Source: an uncultured Eubacteriales bacterium
GTDB taxonomy: Bacteria; Bacillota; Clostridia; Oscillospirales; Oscillospiraceae
DNA length: 36,625 bases
Direction of reading: 5' to 3'
Assembly: GCA_902492005.1 (NCBI GenBank)
Contig: CABUJV010000021.1
Span: 1 to 36,625, forward strand
Part shown: positions 25,564 to 33,226 of the stretch, piece by piece
How the letters are laid out: each line of letters opens with the position of its first letter
Numbering within the stretch: position 1 is the first letter of the stretch
Made by a program: the position numbers and the translations under genes
The notes under the pieces: model-generated
Database searches by the model: none
What the model saw: the letters and a program-made list of their open reading frames with translations, nothing else
What the model was told of the DNA's origin: nothing

Positions 25564-26442
25564 TTATTCCAGGTTCTGGATCTGCTCACGGATCTTTTCG
25601 ATCTCCGCTTTGATGTCGATCACCTTTTTGGAGGTCTCGATGTCATTGCATTTCGAGCCGATGGTGTTGGCCTCGCGGTTGAATTCCTGGATGAGGAAGT
25701 CCAGCTTTCGGCCCACCGGCACGTCCAGCTCCAGCATCTCCCGAAGCTGGGACAGGTGGCTGCGCAGACGCACGGTCTCTTCATCCACGGCCACCTTATC
25801 GGCAAAAATGGCGGCCTCCGTGAGGATACGGCTTTCGTCAATCTGAGTGTTTTGGAGCACATCCCTCATTTTAGCCTCCAAACGCGCCCGGTATTCCGAA
25901 ACTGTCTTGGGCGACTGCTCCTCTACGAAGGATGTAAGGCGGCCGATGGTCTCTGCCCGGGAGAGGATATCCTCCCGCAGCTTCTGACCCTCCCGCTCCC
26001 GCATGGCGCTGAAGTCGGCCAGAGCCAGATCCAGCACGTGACCGATATCCGCCGCCACGGTCTCCACATCTTCCTGCGCCTTTTCCACCAGGAGCACGTC
26101 CTGGAGCCGGGACAGCAGGGATACCGAGAGATCGTCCTGCAGGCCGTAGACATCGCGCAACTCTGTCAGTGCCGCATAATAGCCGTCTGCCACCGGACGG
26201 TTCACTGAGACGGAAACGCTGTCCGCCTTGGAGCTGTCGATGCTGACGAATACGTCTACCTTGCCACGGGAGATGCTGGTCTGGACCCGGGTCTTGATGG
26301 CGTCCTCGGCAAAGACATACAGCCGGGGCATTTTAATGGAGCAGTCCAGATAACGGTTATTGACCGAGCGGACCTCCACCGTAATGGTGCGCTCATGCAG
26401 GACCGCCTCTCCTCTGCCATAGCCGGTCATACTTTTGACCAT
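25564..26442 (-). CDS. YicC-family endoribonuclease
   Basis: A 292-residue protein opening MVKSMTGYGRGEAV, the YicC signature, with the second family domain at the C-terminus (FLIQEFNREANTIGSKCND). E. coli YicC is an endoribonuclease involved in small-RNA decay. ATG 26442 is chosen because it begins the signature and follows AAGGGGGG; a longer in-frame reading to 26652 overlaps the membrane-protein gene. The fixed order yicC-remA-gmk suggests a transcription or RNA-decay link. Confidence 0.93.
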   Translation of the reverse strand: MVKSMTGYGRGEAVLHERTITVEVRSVNNRYLDCSIKMPRLYVFAEDAIKTRVQTSISRGKVDVFVSIDSSKADSVSVSVNRPVADGYYAALTELRDVYGLQDDLSVSLLSRLQDVLLVEKAQEDVETVAADIGHVLDLALADFSAMREREGQKLREDILSRAETIGRLTSFVEEQSPKTVSEYRARLEAKMRDVLQNTQIDESRILTEAAIFADKVAVDEETVRLRSHLSQLREMLELDVPVGRKLDFLIQEFNREANTIGSKCNDIETSKKVIDIKAEIEKIREQIQNLE

Positions 26443-26477
26443 ATGCGCTCCCCCCTTTCTCTTTCTTGCATCGCATG

Positions 26478-27008
26478 TTACAAACGTCCCTTCTGCAGGA
26501 CCCGGTCGATCCGCCGGCTGTAGAAGGAGATGACCTGCGAAAACCCAAAATCGTAGAGCAGAAACACCACGTTTCCGCCCGCGTAGACCAGCCATAGGGC
26601 CTGACCCGCCTCCGGCAGTGCCGAGAGCAGAACAGCCCGCAGGCCAAACCAAAAGACGGTGAGCATTCCGTTGAAAAAGGCCAGCTTCAAAAGCAGCTCC
26701 AGCGGCAGCCTGCGCAGGCGCTCAACGGCATACTTGACAATGGGATAGACTCCGAAAAAGAGCAGGTACAGCAAAGCGTTGCCCTTGTCCGGCAGCAGGA
26801 TCAGAGCCAAAATGCCAGTGCCCGCATAACACAGAACCCCGGCGCCCACCCCACTGGACACCACGGCCGCAGCCGGGATCAGTCCAGCCAGAGCCACAAG
26901 GCCCATCCGTCCCGTGGGCGAAAGTACAGACAGATAGAGCAGGATCAGGGACAGGGCGGCCAGAACGGCGGTCAGAGCCACCCGATACGCGCCACGGCTC
27001 CTCCTCAT
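26478..27008 (-). CDS. Small integral-membrane protein of unknown function
   Basis: A 176-residue protein with about five hydrophobic helices (roughly 8-30, 34-55, 58-78, 85-101 and 110-160 as one or two). A conserved-looking polar break, LPDKGNALLYLLFFGVYPIV, suggests a channel or re-entrant segment. I do not recognise a family with confidence. The start at ATG 27008 overlaps the DnaJ-protein stop as TGATG; an in-frame ATG at 27044 is also possible. It is the last of a coupled cassette (RseC-like, DUF5685, DnaJ-Cys, this) and lies 35 nt before yicC. Confidence 0.7.
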   Translation of the reverse strand: MRRSRGAYRVALTAVLAALSLILLYLSVLSPTGRMGLVALAGLIPAAAVVSSGVGAGVLCYAGTGILALILLPDKGNALLYLLFFGVYPIVKYAVERLRRLPLELLLKLAFFNGMLTVFWFGLRAVLLSALPEAGQALWLVYAGGNVVFLLYDFGFSQVISFYSRRIDRVLQKGRL

Positions 27009-27610
27009 CAGTGCCCACAGCCGCCGCACAGGCAGTTCATACACAGCATGGTGGTACAGCAGTCGCAGCTATCCATCCCCATACCGTAACCGGCGGGCCG
27101 GTAGGCCTGTCCCCCCTGCTGCATCATGTTGTACGCCTGGCGGTACTCCGGGTTGCCCGGCTCCATGTTGCAGGCGATCTGAAATTGCTGCATAGCCTCG
27201 TCCAGCCAGCCTTTCCGATAGGCGATGCTTCCCATCAGGAAATGCCACTCACCGTCCTGGCGGGCCGCCGTGTTCAGAAGCTGCTCCGCCTGACTCAGAT
27301 TGCCCAGATTGATGGCCTGCCGAACTCTGGCATACACGCTGCCGCCGGAATAAGAGGTACTCTGCTGCTGGTATCCGCCCTGGTAGGAGCCCTGGGTTTG
27401 ATACGCTCCAGCCGAGCCGCCGCTGCGCATCTTGGTGATGGCGTCGTACGCCTCATTGATCTGCTTCATCTTCTCTTCCGCCAGATCGGCCAGGGGATTG
27501 TTCTGGTAGTTATCGGGGTGGTACTTCCGGGCCAACTCCCGGTAGGCGCGCTTGACTTCTTCGTCGCTGGCATTCGAGCTGACGCCCAAGACGCTGTATG
27601 GATCGTTCAT
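27008..27610 (-). CDS. J-domain/TPR protein with a cysteine-rich C-terminus
   Basis: A 200-residue protein. The J domain is residues 1-60 with the HPD tripeptide at 31-33, which should stimulate an Hsp70 partner. A Gly/Gln/Ser/Tyr linker (about 63-92) is followed by two TPR-like helices (93-160) and a tail holding eight cysteines in about twenty residues (SCDCCTTMLCMNCLCGGCGH). It is not the classical DnaJ: the central zinc domain and substrate domain are missing. The tail could bind metal or be membrane-associated; neither is shown. ATG 27610 overlaps the DUF5685 stop (ATGA). Confidence 0.85.
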   Translation of the reverse strand: MNDPYSVLGVSSNASDEEVKRAYRELARKYHPDNYQNNPLADLAEEKMKQINEAYDAITKMRSGGSAGAYQTQGSYQGGYQQQSTSYSGGSVYARVRQAINLGNLSQAEQLLNTAARQDGEWHFLMGSIAYRKGWLDEAMQQFQIACNMEPGNPEYRQAYNMMQQGGQAYRPAGYGMGMDSCDCCTTMLCMNCLCGGCGH

Positions 27611-28485
27611 GTCTCGTGTCTCCTACCTAATCGATTCTTCAGACGTCTCCAACGTCCGGTAAAAACCGCCTCCTCCACCATGGGGAGGCCCAGATACAGG
27701 ATATTTGCCAATATATCGCTCCAACATCCAAAATCCGCCAGGCTGTATGCCGAAGCAGCCAAATTCAGCGAGTGCCGCAGCGTGGTCCGCAGCTCGCCCT
27801 CGTGGGCCTCCGGCCCGTCGGGCCAGCGGGCCGCCGCCGGGTTGTAGGCTCCGCTCTCCCGATCCTCCTGCAGATCGTCCCAGGCGTCCGTCAGGTAGAT
27901 CCAGCGGCCCACATGGTAGAGCATCTGCGCCACCGCCCGATCCCGGTCCGGCGGCCCAGCCGCCGGAGCCGCGCCCTGCAGGATGCGTGCAAAGGTATCC
28001 GCCGTCCGGTCCAGGGAGGGTGAGCCCGCCCGCTCCAGCGCCTGAAGCTCCACCAGGCAGGACACCGCCTGCCGGTCAAAGGCCGGTACCCGAGCGGCGG
28101 CCTTCCGATAGGCTGGCCGGAGCAGCAGCGACAGGAGCCGTGCGGAAAGCCCTTTCCAAAAGGAACGGTCCGACACGCTGTCGCGCAGCTTCCAATAGGT
28201 CAAGATGACGCTCTCGTCCGCCGCGCGTTCCAGCGCCCCTCCGCCCTGGCAGGACGGCTTGCCCCGGAGCGGACAGGCCATACACCGCCGTTTGTGGATG
28301 ACCGGCGGCTCTTTCCCGCCGTCCAGTACCATCACCAGGAATACGAAATCATAATTGAGGAACATCCGGGGAAGAAGCCCGTACTGCCGCCCCAGGGTGT
28401 GGCACAGACCGCAGTAGACCGCTTGATAGGCCTCCCAGTCCCGGACCTTCAGCTCATCCTTCCGCGGGCGCACATATCCGAACAT
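27607..28485 (-). CDS. DUF5685-family protein, function unknown
   Basis: A 292-residue, mostly alpha-helical soluble protein. It opens MFGYVRPRKDELKVRDWEAY and has cysteine pairs at 25/28 (YCGLC) and 68/71/79 (CMAC...C), probably a metal site. Residues 194-216 include DAWDDLQEDRESGAYNP. Asp204-x3-Asp208 with the D-L-x-E-D pattern resembles the second aspartate-rich motif of squalene/phytoene synthases, an observation from reading only. The family is widespread beside J-domain genes in clostridia, but I know no assigned role. ATG 28485 overlaps the RseC-like stop (TGATG). Confidence 0.8.
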   Translation of the reverse strand: MFGYVRPRKDELKVRDWEAYQAVYCGLCHTLGRQYGLLPRMFLNYDFVFLVMVLDGGKEPPVIHKRRCMACPLRGKPSCQGGGALERAADESVILTYWKLRDSVSDRSFWKGLSARLLSLLLRPAYRKAAARVPAFDRQAVSCLVELQALERAGSPSLDRTADTFARILQGAAPAAGPPDRDRAVAQMLYHVGRWIYLTDAWDDLQEDRESGAYNPAAARWPDGPEAHEGELRTTLRHSLNLAASAYSLADFGCWSDILANILYLGLPMVEEAVFTGRWRRLKNRLGRRHET

Positions 28486-28907
28486 CAGGCCCTTTTGATC
28501 TGAATGATGCGGAAGGTCATGGACCGGCTGAGCTTGAGACGCCGGTCCACCAGAATGAGGATGCCGACGCTCAGAGCAAAGGCCAGGGCCGCCGTGCCGA
28601 TGGAGCCCAGCTCGGACAGGTGCAGGAGCTGCCCCGCCACATAGCCGAGCACCAGCAGGATCATGGGCAGCAGGTACATGATTGCCGCCAGGCCAATGAC
28701 CGGGGCGCTGTCGCTCTCTACCAGTACGGTATCCCCCACATGGGCGCCCACCCGGTTATCCGCATCCGCCATCACGGTGGGAAGAGCCGCCGTGGGGGTG
28801 CAGCCGCCACACTTGGAGCAGTCGTGGCTGCAGGCCCCTTTCCGGACCACCGCCACCTTGGCCTGCCCGTTGGAATAAATCTCTTTTACTTGCGCTACTT
28901 GTGTCAT
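28485..28907 (-). CDS. RseC/MucC-family (SoxR-reducing system) membrane protein
   Basis: A 140-residue protein with a short N-terminal domain, a cysteine cluster CxxxCxxCxxC (26, 30, 33, 36) and two membrane helices (about 75-97 and 105-127). RseC relatives act with RNF/Rsx electron-transfer complexes or in sigma-E control in proteobacteria; their role in Firmicutes is unclear, and no rnf genes are in this window. The start is ATG 28907 with AGGAGG 4 nt upstream; an in-frame ATG at 28970 lies inside cdaR. It begins the coupled cassette that runs to the membrane protein at 26478. Confidence 0.85.
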   Translation of the reverse strand: MTQVAQVKEIYSNGQAKVAVVRKGACSHDCSKCGGCTPTAALPTVMADADNRVGAHVGDTVLVESDSAPVIGLAAIMYLLPMILLVLGYVAGQLLHLSELGSIGTAALAFALSVGILILVDRRLKLSRSMTFRIIQIKRA

Positions 28908-28915
28908 GGTGCCTC

Positions 28916-30172
28916 CTAGGATGCCGCCGTCACCTTGATGACGATGGAATACTCGCCGACGACGCCGCACTTGCCGTCGCCGTCCAGATAGATTTTGACC
29001 TTTTGATTGAACTGCCCGGGCATCTGTGCCGCGTCCTGAAGGTCGGCCACCGCCCGGAGCTGATAGGCCTCCACCGAATCCAGAAGTTCCGCCGGGCCGC
29101 GCACGTGTACCTGCAGGGACTGGGTGACCTTTTCCACATTCATGCCCACAGGCACATTGATGATCTCGATGTCATTGGTCTCCAGCATTCGGGTCTCCAG
29201 TCCGCTGACCTTCACCTTGACGGTGACCTTGGTTGTACCGCTGTCGTTGGTCAGAGCCGGGTCCAGAACCAAGCTGAATTCATAGGTGTCCTTCAACTCG
29301 GACAGATCGATCTCGCCCACGATCTTGGTGCTGTCCTCCAGGGGCTTGATGTCCTCGGCTGCGCCGGAGATGGCGATGCTGGACGGGGAGAGTTCATAGC
29401 TCACCACGTCGTCAAAGTTCTCCGCCGTGACGCCGCCTCCATAGACGAATTGGACGTCCAGCGGCAGGTCCAGGGTCATATAGACGGGCAGGACCACGCT
29501 GGCCGACTCGGTGTCCGTGACGATATCGGAGCCGTCCACCTCTCTGCCCTCGGTATCAATGAAGGTGATACTCAGCTCGCCGGTGTAGGTTTCGGACAGA
29601 TCCTGGCGGGAGACGGTGACCTGAGCATAATCCACATTCTTAATCAGTTCTTCCGGTCCCTTGATCTCCACGGTGGAGGGAGTGATGATGAAGTCCCCGA
29701 CGCGGAAGCCATCCGCCACCGTGCCGGTAAAGTTGCCCCTGATCTCCACCTGCTTGTTCATCATCCGTTCGATCAGGAGCTGGACGGTGTAGCTCTCCTG
29801 GTCCTGGACTGTGACGGAGCCGCCGGTGACCGTGTAGGGCATGTTTACCTTACACCGGAACTCCTTCTCCCCCGCCGATTGGACGTCCGCCACATCCACT
29901 GAGACGCTGATGCTGTCCTTGTCGCTCTTGATGCGGCTGATGGCGTTTCGGTTGCCATATACCTTCAAATCCACCGTCAGCTCGGACGAAGGCGCGATCA
30001 TCAGGCCGCGGCTGGCCAGCACGTCCTCGTTGACGATGGTCACCGGGACGTTGTAGATGGCCGCGCTGGTAGTGGAGTTCACCTCGACCGTCACATAAAA
30101 CCACAGCCCGATGGCGATGAGGATGGCGAGGACGATATTAAAGGCCTTGCTGTCCGTGATTCGTTTCCCCAT
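28916..30172 (-). CDS. cdaR: YbbR-domain regulator of the c-di-AMP cyclase
   Basis: A 418-residue protein with one N-terminal membrane helix (about 11-31) and then about four YbbR repeats outside the membrane, for example VPVTIVNEDVL..., VEIRGNF..., LDVQF..., and VEKVTQSLQVHVRGP. CdaR binds and modulates the membrane cyclase CdaA. ATG 30172 begins MGKRITDSKAFN; an alternative in-frame ATG lies 12 nt upstream. The gene overlaps cdaA by 35 nt. In Bacillus, glmM follows cdaA-cdaR; here an RseC-like gene does. Confidence 0.93.
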   Translation of the reverse strand: MGKRITDSKAFNIVLAILIAIGLWFYVTVEVNSTTSAAIYNVPVTIVNEDVLASRGLMIAPSSELTVDLKVYGNRNAISRIKSDKDSISVSVDVADVQSAGEKEFRCKVNMPYTVTGGSVTVQDQESYTVQLLIERMMNKQVEIRGNFTGTVADGFRVGDFIITPSTVEIKGPEELIKNVDYAQVTVSRQDLSETYTGELSITFIDTEGREVDGSDIVTDTESASVVLPVYMTLDLPLDVQFVYGGGVTAENFDDVVSYELSPSSIAISGAAEDIKPLEDSTKIVGEIDLSELKDTYEFSLVLDPALTNDSGTTKVTVKVKVSGLETRMLETNDIEIINVPVGMNVEKVTQSLQVHVRGPAELLDSVEAYQLRAVADLQDAAQMPGQFNQKVKIYLDGDGKCGVVGEYSIVIKVTAAS

Positions 30173-31043
30173 CGTCACTTTCACCTTTTTTCGACTTGAA
30201 TAGATTGGCCAGCACCGAGGGCTTGGCCGGCTCCTGCTCGGGCACCAGCTCGTTCTCCATCAGACGCTCCAGCGTCTCGGGGGCCAGGTGACGCTTGAGC
30301 ATCCCGTTGACCGCCACGGAGATAGAGCCGGTCTCCTCCGAGACGATGGCCACCACTGCGTCGGAGTTCTCGCTCATGCCGATCCCCGCCCGGTGGCGCA
30401 TCCCCAGGTCCTTGGACAGATTGGTGTTCCCTGACAGAGGGAGCACACAGCCGGCGCCGACGATACGGCCGTTGCGCACGATCACCGCTCCGTCGTGGAG
30501 CGGCGCTTTGTTCCAAAAGAGGTTTTTCAGCAGCTCCGAGGAGACGCTGCAGTCCAGCACTGTGCCGGTCTTGATGATATCGTCCAGAGGGGTCTTGCGC
30601 TCAAAGACCATGAGCGCGCCCACTTTGTCCCGCGAAAGAGCGGTATAGGCCGCCACGGTCTGGCCAATGGCATCCTCGATCTCGGAGGGAATCTCCTCCT
30701 TGACGAACATGTCCCCCAGACGGCTGCTGCCCACCTGCTCAAGAAAACGGCGGATTTCCGGCTGGAATACCACCACCAGGGCCAGCAGACCCAGCTCCAC
30801 CGTCTTGCTCAAAATGAAATTGACTACGTTCAGCCGGAAAACATTGGATAGGACAAGGGCGGCCAGAAGCAATACGATTGCCTTGGCCACCTGAGCGCCC
30901 CGGCCGCGCCGCACCAGCAGCAGCATCCGGTAGGCGATATAGGCGATGATGGCGATGTCGATGATGTCGCTGACGGTGATCATCTGGATCTGGTTCCGGA
31001 TGTTCACGAACAGTTGACCCGCCGCTGCAAAGAACGTGTCCAT
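30138..31043 (-). CDS. cdaA: Membrane diadenylate cyclase
   Basis: A 301-residue enzyme that makes cyclic di-AMP from two ATP; the product controls potassium and osmolyte uptake and cell-wall balance. Three membrane helices (about 25-42, 52-68, 72-93) precede the DAC domain with the catalytic DGA (184-186) and RHR (216-218) motifs. The C-terminal tail is longer than in Bacillus and charged. ATG 31043 is preferred: GGAG lies about 10 nt upstream, while a TTG two codons earlier is too close to it. Confidence 0.95.
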   Translation of the reverse strand: MDTFFAAAGQLFVNIRNQIQMITVSDIIDIAIIAYIAYRMLLLVRRGRGAQVAKAIVLLLAALVLSNVFRLNVVNFILSKTVELGLLALVVVFQPEIRRFLEQVGSSRLGDMFVKEEIPSEIEDAIGQTVAAYTALSRDKVGALMVFERKTPLDDIIKTGTVLDCSVSSELLKNLFWNKAPLHDGAVIVRNGRIVGAGCVLPLSGNTNLSKDLGMRHRAGIGMSENSDAVVAIVSEETGSISVAVNGMLKRHLAPETLERLMENELVPEQEPAKPSVLANLFKSKKGESDDGETNHGQQGL

Positions 31044-31070
31044 TTCCAAAATCTCCTACAAAAACCGAAT

Positions 31071-31085
31071 GCGCCGGGACGGCGC
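31071..31085 (-). other. GC-rich hairpin in the cdaA leader
   Basis: GCGCCG pairs with CGGCGC around a 3-nt loop. On the minus strand it is followed 5 nt later by five T and then the cdaA ribosome site. It could act as a weak attenuator or a translation-control hairpin; no larger riboswitch-like fold is evident by eye. Confidence 0.35.
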
Positions 31086-31134
31086 TTTAGCTGTTCATGG
31101 AGTAAGACAGAAAAAGCTGCCCTCCATTTGAATT

Positions 31135-31163
31135 ATTATACTTGATTCAGTGGGAAATGGCAA
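31135..31163 (-). promoter_or_regulatory. Sigma-A promoter of the cdaA operon
   Basis: On the minus strand TTGCCA (31158-31163), exactly 17 nt, then a perfect TATAAT (31135-31140). It predicts a start near 31128 and an 85-nt leader. This is probably the main promoter of the long minus-strand run. Confidence 0.7.
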
Positions 31164-31225
31164 TACGGCGTCCCATTAATTTTCCCTTAAATTCCGAAGA
31201 GAACAGGAGAAAACGGACGCGCGAA

Positions 31226-31250
31226 GGCGCACGGCGGAGCGCCGTGCGCC
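31226..31250 (-). terminator. Hairpin after the cysteine desulfurase gene
   Basis: A perfect 11-bp GC-rich stem (31226-31236 with 31240-31250) with a 3-nt loop, 15 nt past the stop. Only two T follow on the minus strand, so termination is plausible but not certain. Confidence 0.5.
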
Positions 31251-31264
31251 TGACGGTGGGACTG

Positions 31265-32386
31265 TTATTTTCCAAGCCGCGCCACGGCCGCCGCAAGCTG
31301 GTCGGCTTCTTTGCCGTGGTTGAAGGCGGAGAAGCTGGCCCGGACGGTCCCGGCCTCGAATGTCCCGGCAGAGCGGTGCGCCAGCGGGGCGCAGTGGAGT
31401 CCTGCCCGGACGGCAATCCCCATTCCGCCCAGGGCCTCCCCCACCTCCTCGCAGTCCATTCCTTCCACCTGGAAGGAGAGGACGCCGGACTGGCAGAACA
31501 GACCCCGGGCGGCATAGACCCGAACCCCAGGCAGAGCGGAGAGCTGCTCTGCGGCCCTGGCGGCCAGCCTGCGCTCGTGGTCCAGAATCTTCTCCTCCCC
31601 CTGGCTCCGCACGAACCGCAGGCCCTCCAGCAGTCCGGCCGCGCCGGAGATGTTCTGGGTCCCCGCCTCCAGCCGGTCGGGCAGAAAATCCGGCATATCC
31701 TGCCGGATGGACACCGAACCTGTTCCGCCCCGCAGAATGGGGGCGGTCTCGTGATTGCACAGCAGCAGCCCGGTCCCCTGCGGTCCGTAGAGACCCTTGT
31801 GGCCAGGCATGGCGATGAAGGCTGCTCCCAGTTCATCCAGGTGCACCGGCAGGCAGCCGGCGGACTGAGAGGCGTCCAGAATCAGGGGCACGCCCCTTCT
31901 GGCGCACAGGGCGGAGATCTCCGCCACCGGCAGCACATAGCCAAAGACGTTGGAGACGTGGTTGCACACGACGGCGGAGACCTCCGGGGTCAGCAGCCGC
32001 TGAAACTGGTACAGGATGGTCTCCGGCTGAAACAGAGGCGAGGCGGCCACCTTCACCTTGACGTTGGGGATTGCGGCCAGAGGCCGCGTGACGGCGTTGT
32101 GCTCGTAGCCGGAGATGAGCACGGTATCCCCCGGCTTGACCAGGGAGTGAATGGCGATGTTGAGCCCATGGGTAGCGTTGAAGGTCAGCACTACATTGTC
32201 GGGCTCCTCCACATGAAACAGCTCCGCCGCCGCTTGGCGGCAGGCGAAGGCGGTCTCTGCGGCCAGCATGGCGGGCTGGTGTCCGCCCCGTCCTGGCGTG
32301 GCCATGTGGTTGACCGCATAGGCGCTGGCACTGGCCACGGCGGCCGGTTTTTGCAGCGTGGTAGCGGCGGCGTCCAGGTAGATCAT
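31265..32386 (-). CDS. Cysteine desulfurase (class V aminotransferase fold)
   Basis: A 373-residue PLP enzyme that takes sulfur, or selenium from selenocysteine, as a persulfide. It opens MIYLDAAATTLQKP, with Lys197 in PGHKGLYGPQGTG as the PLP lysine and Cys332 in RAGLHCAPLAHRSAGT as the persulfide-carrying cysteine, like the SufS group. The ATG at 32386 overlaps the DUF3343 stop as ATGA and has a GGAGG site. The pairing with a DUF3343 protein suggests a dedicated small sulfur/selenium acceptor; no suf or isc scaffold gene is adjacent. Confidence 0.9.
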   Translation of the reverse strand: MIYLDAAATTLQKPAAVASASAYAVNHMATPGRGGHQPAMLAAETAFACRQAAAELFHVEEPDNVVLTFNATHGLNIAIHSLVKPGDTVLISGYEHNAVTRPLAAIPNVKVKVAASPLFQPETILYQFQRLLTPEVSAVVCNHVSNVFGYVLPVAEISALCARRGVPLILDASQSAGCLPVHLDELGAAFIAMPGHKGLYGPQGTGLLLCNHETAPILRGGTGSVSIRQDMPDFLPDRLEAGTQNISGAAGLLEGLRFVRSQGEEKILDHERRLAARAAEQLSALPGVRVYAARGLFCQSGVLSFQVEGMDCEEVGEALGGMGIAVRAGLHCAPLAHRSAGTFEAGTVRASFSAFNHGKEADQLAAAVARLGK

Positions 32387-32643
32387 AGATCCACCTCCCG
32401 GTAACTTCCGTCTGCTTCCGTCATATAGATCCGCCTGGGAGGCAGGTAGGCGCGGTTGAGGAGCACCAGCGCGTCGGACAGACGGCGCTCGGACACCTTC
32501 ACCGCGTGGCTGCAGCCTTCGCCCGCGATACTTTTGGGAGAGCGGAGAATGCGTGCTGTGATGCCCGCCCGCTCCAGAACGGAGGCCGTCCGCTGGGCAT
32601 AGGTCAGGGAACGGCACACGATGAGATAATAGACCATTGGCAT
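32383..32643 (-). CDS. DUF3343 putative Se/S carrier-like protein
   Basis: An 86-residue protein of the DUF3343 family, described as putative Se/S carriers. It has a ferredoxin-like pattern and two cysteines: one early (VCRSLTYAQ), one in GEGCSHAVKV, the likely sulfur-carrying position. Start ATG 32643 follows GAGAGGAG. It is coupled to the cysteine desulfurase by a 4-nt overlap, which fits a donor-acceptor pair. Its final target is not visible. Confidence 0.82.
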   Translation of the reverse strand: MPMVYYLIVCRSLTYAQRTASVLERAGITARILRSPKSIAGEGCSHAVKVSERRLSDALVLLNRAYLPPRRIYMTEADGSYREVDL

Positions 32644-32692
32644 GACACTCCTCTCTTGCCCAGTGTATGCCGCGGGACTGGCTCAGGGGACA

Positions 32693-32730
32693 GAAAAGCC
32701 CTTCCGGCTCCTCAGCCGAAAGGGCTTTTC
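32693..32730 (-). terminator. Intrinsic terminator after ispF
   Basis: A 17-bp stem with one mismatch (32693-32709 with 32714-32730) and a 4-nt loop, starting with AAAAG and ending in four T on the minus strand, 8 nt past the ispF stop. Confidence 0.88.
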
Positions 32731-32737
32731 ACCTGCG

Positions 32738-33226
32738 CTACCGCTCCAGCGTTTCCAGCAGGGCCACCGCATGGGCGGCTATGCCGTCCCCATGCCCCGT
32801 GAAGCCCAGCCCCTCCTCCGTGGTGGCCTTCACGTTGACCCGCTCCGCCGGGATCCCCATATGCCGCGCCAGGTTCTGCCGCATCCGCGGGATATGGGCG
32901 GCCAGCTTGGGGGCTTGGGCAACCACGGTGGCGTCTACATTTCCCACCTGCCAGCTGCTCTCCGCCAGCCGCAGGACCACCCGGTCCAGCAGCAGCAGGC
33001 TGGATATGCCCCGATAGGCCGGGTCGCTGTCGGGAAACAGCTTTCCAATGTCTCCCAGCCCGGCGGCGCCCAGCAGGGCATCCATTACCGCGTGGGTGAG
33101 CACGTCGGCGTCGGAATGGCCCAGCAGTCCCCGCTCAAAGGGCACGTCCACCCCGCCCAGAATCAGCTTTCGGCCCGCCGTGAGACGGTGCACGTCGTAG
33201 CCGTGGCCGATGCGAAATCTGCTCAT
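32738..33226 (-). CDS. ispF: 2-C-methyl-D-erythritol 2,4-cyclodiphosphate synthase
   Basis: A 162-residue zinc enzyme of the MEP isoprenoid pathway that forms the cyclic diphosphate. GHGYDVH supplies metal ligands Asp11 and His13, and LGHSDADVLTHA the third His and the active-site Asp. KATTEEGLGFTG is the C-terminal signature. The ATG overlaps the ispD stop as ATGA, so the two consecutive-pathway genes are coupled (IspE acts between them and is not here). Confidence 0.96.
   Translation of the reverse strand: MSRFRIGHGYDVHRLTAGRKLILGGVDVPFERGLLGHSDADVLTHAVMDALLGAAGLGDIGKLFPDSDPAYRGISSLLLLDRVVLRLAESSWQVGNVDATVVAQAPKLAAHIPRMRQNLARHMGIPAERVNVKATTEEGLGFTGHGDGIAAHAVALLETLER

Noticed and set aside
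32662..32669. CATACACT on the minus strand before DUF3343, a perfect sigma-E -10
   Set aside because: The sequence 14-15 nt upstream (CCCCTG) bears no resemblance to a sigma-E -35.
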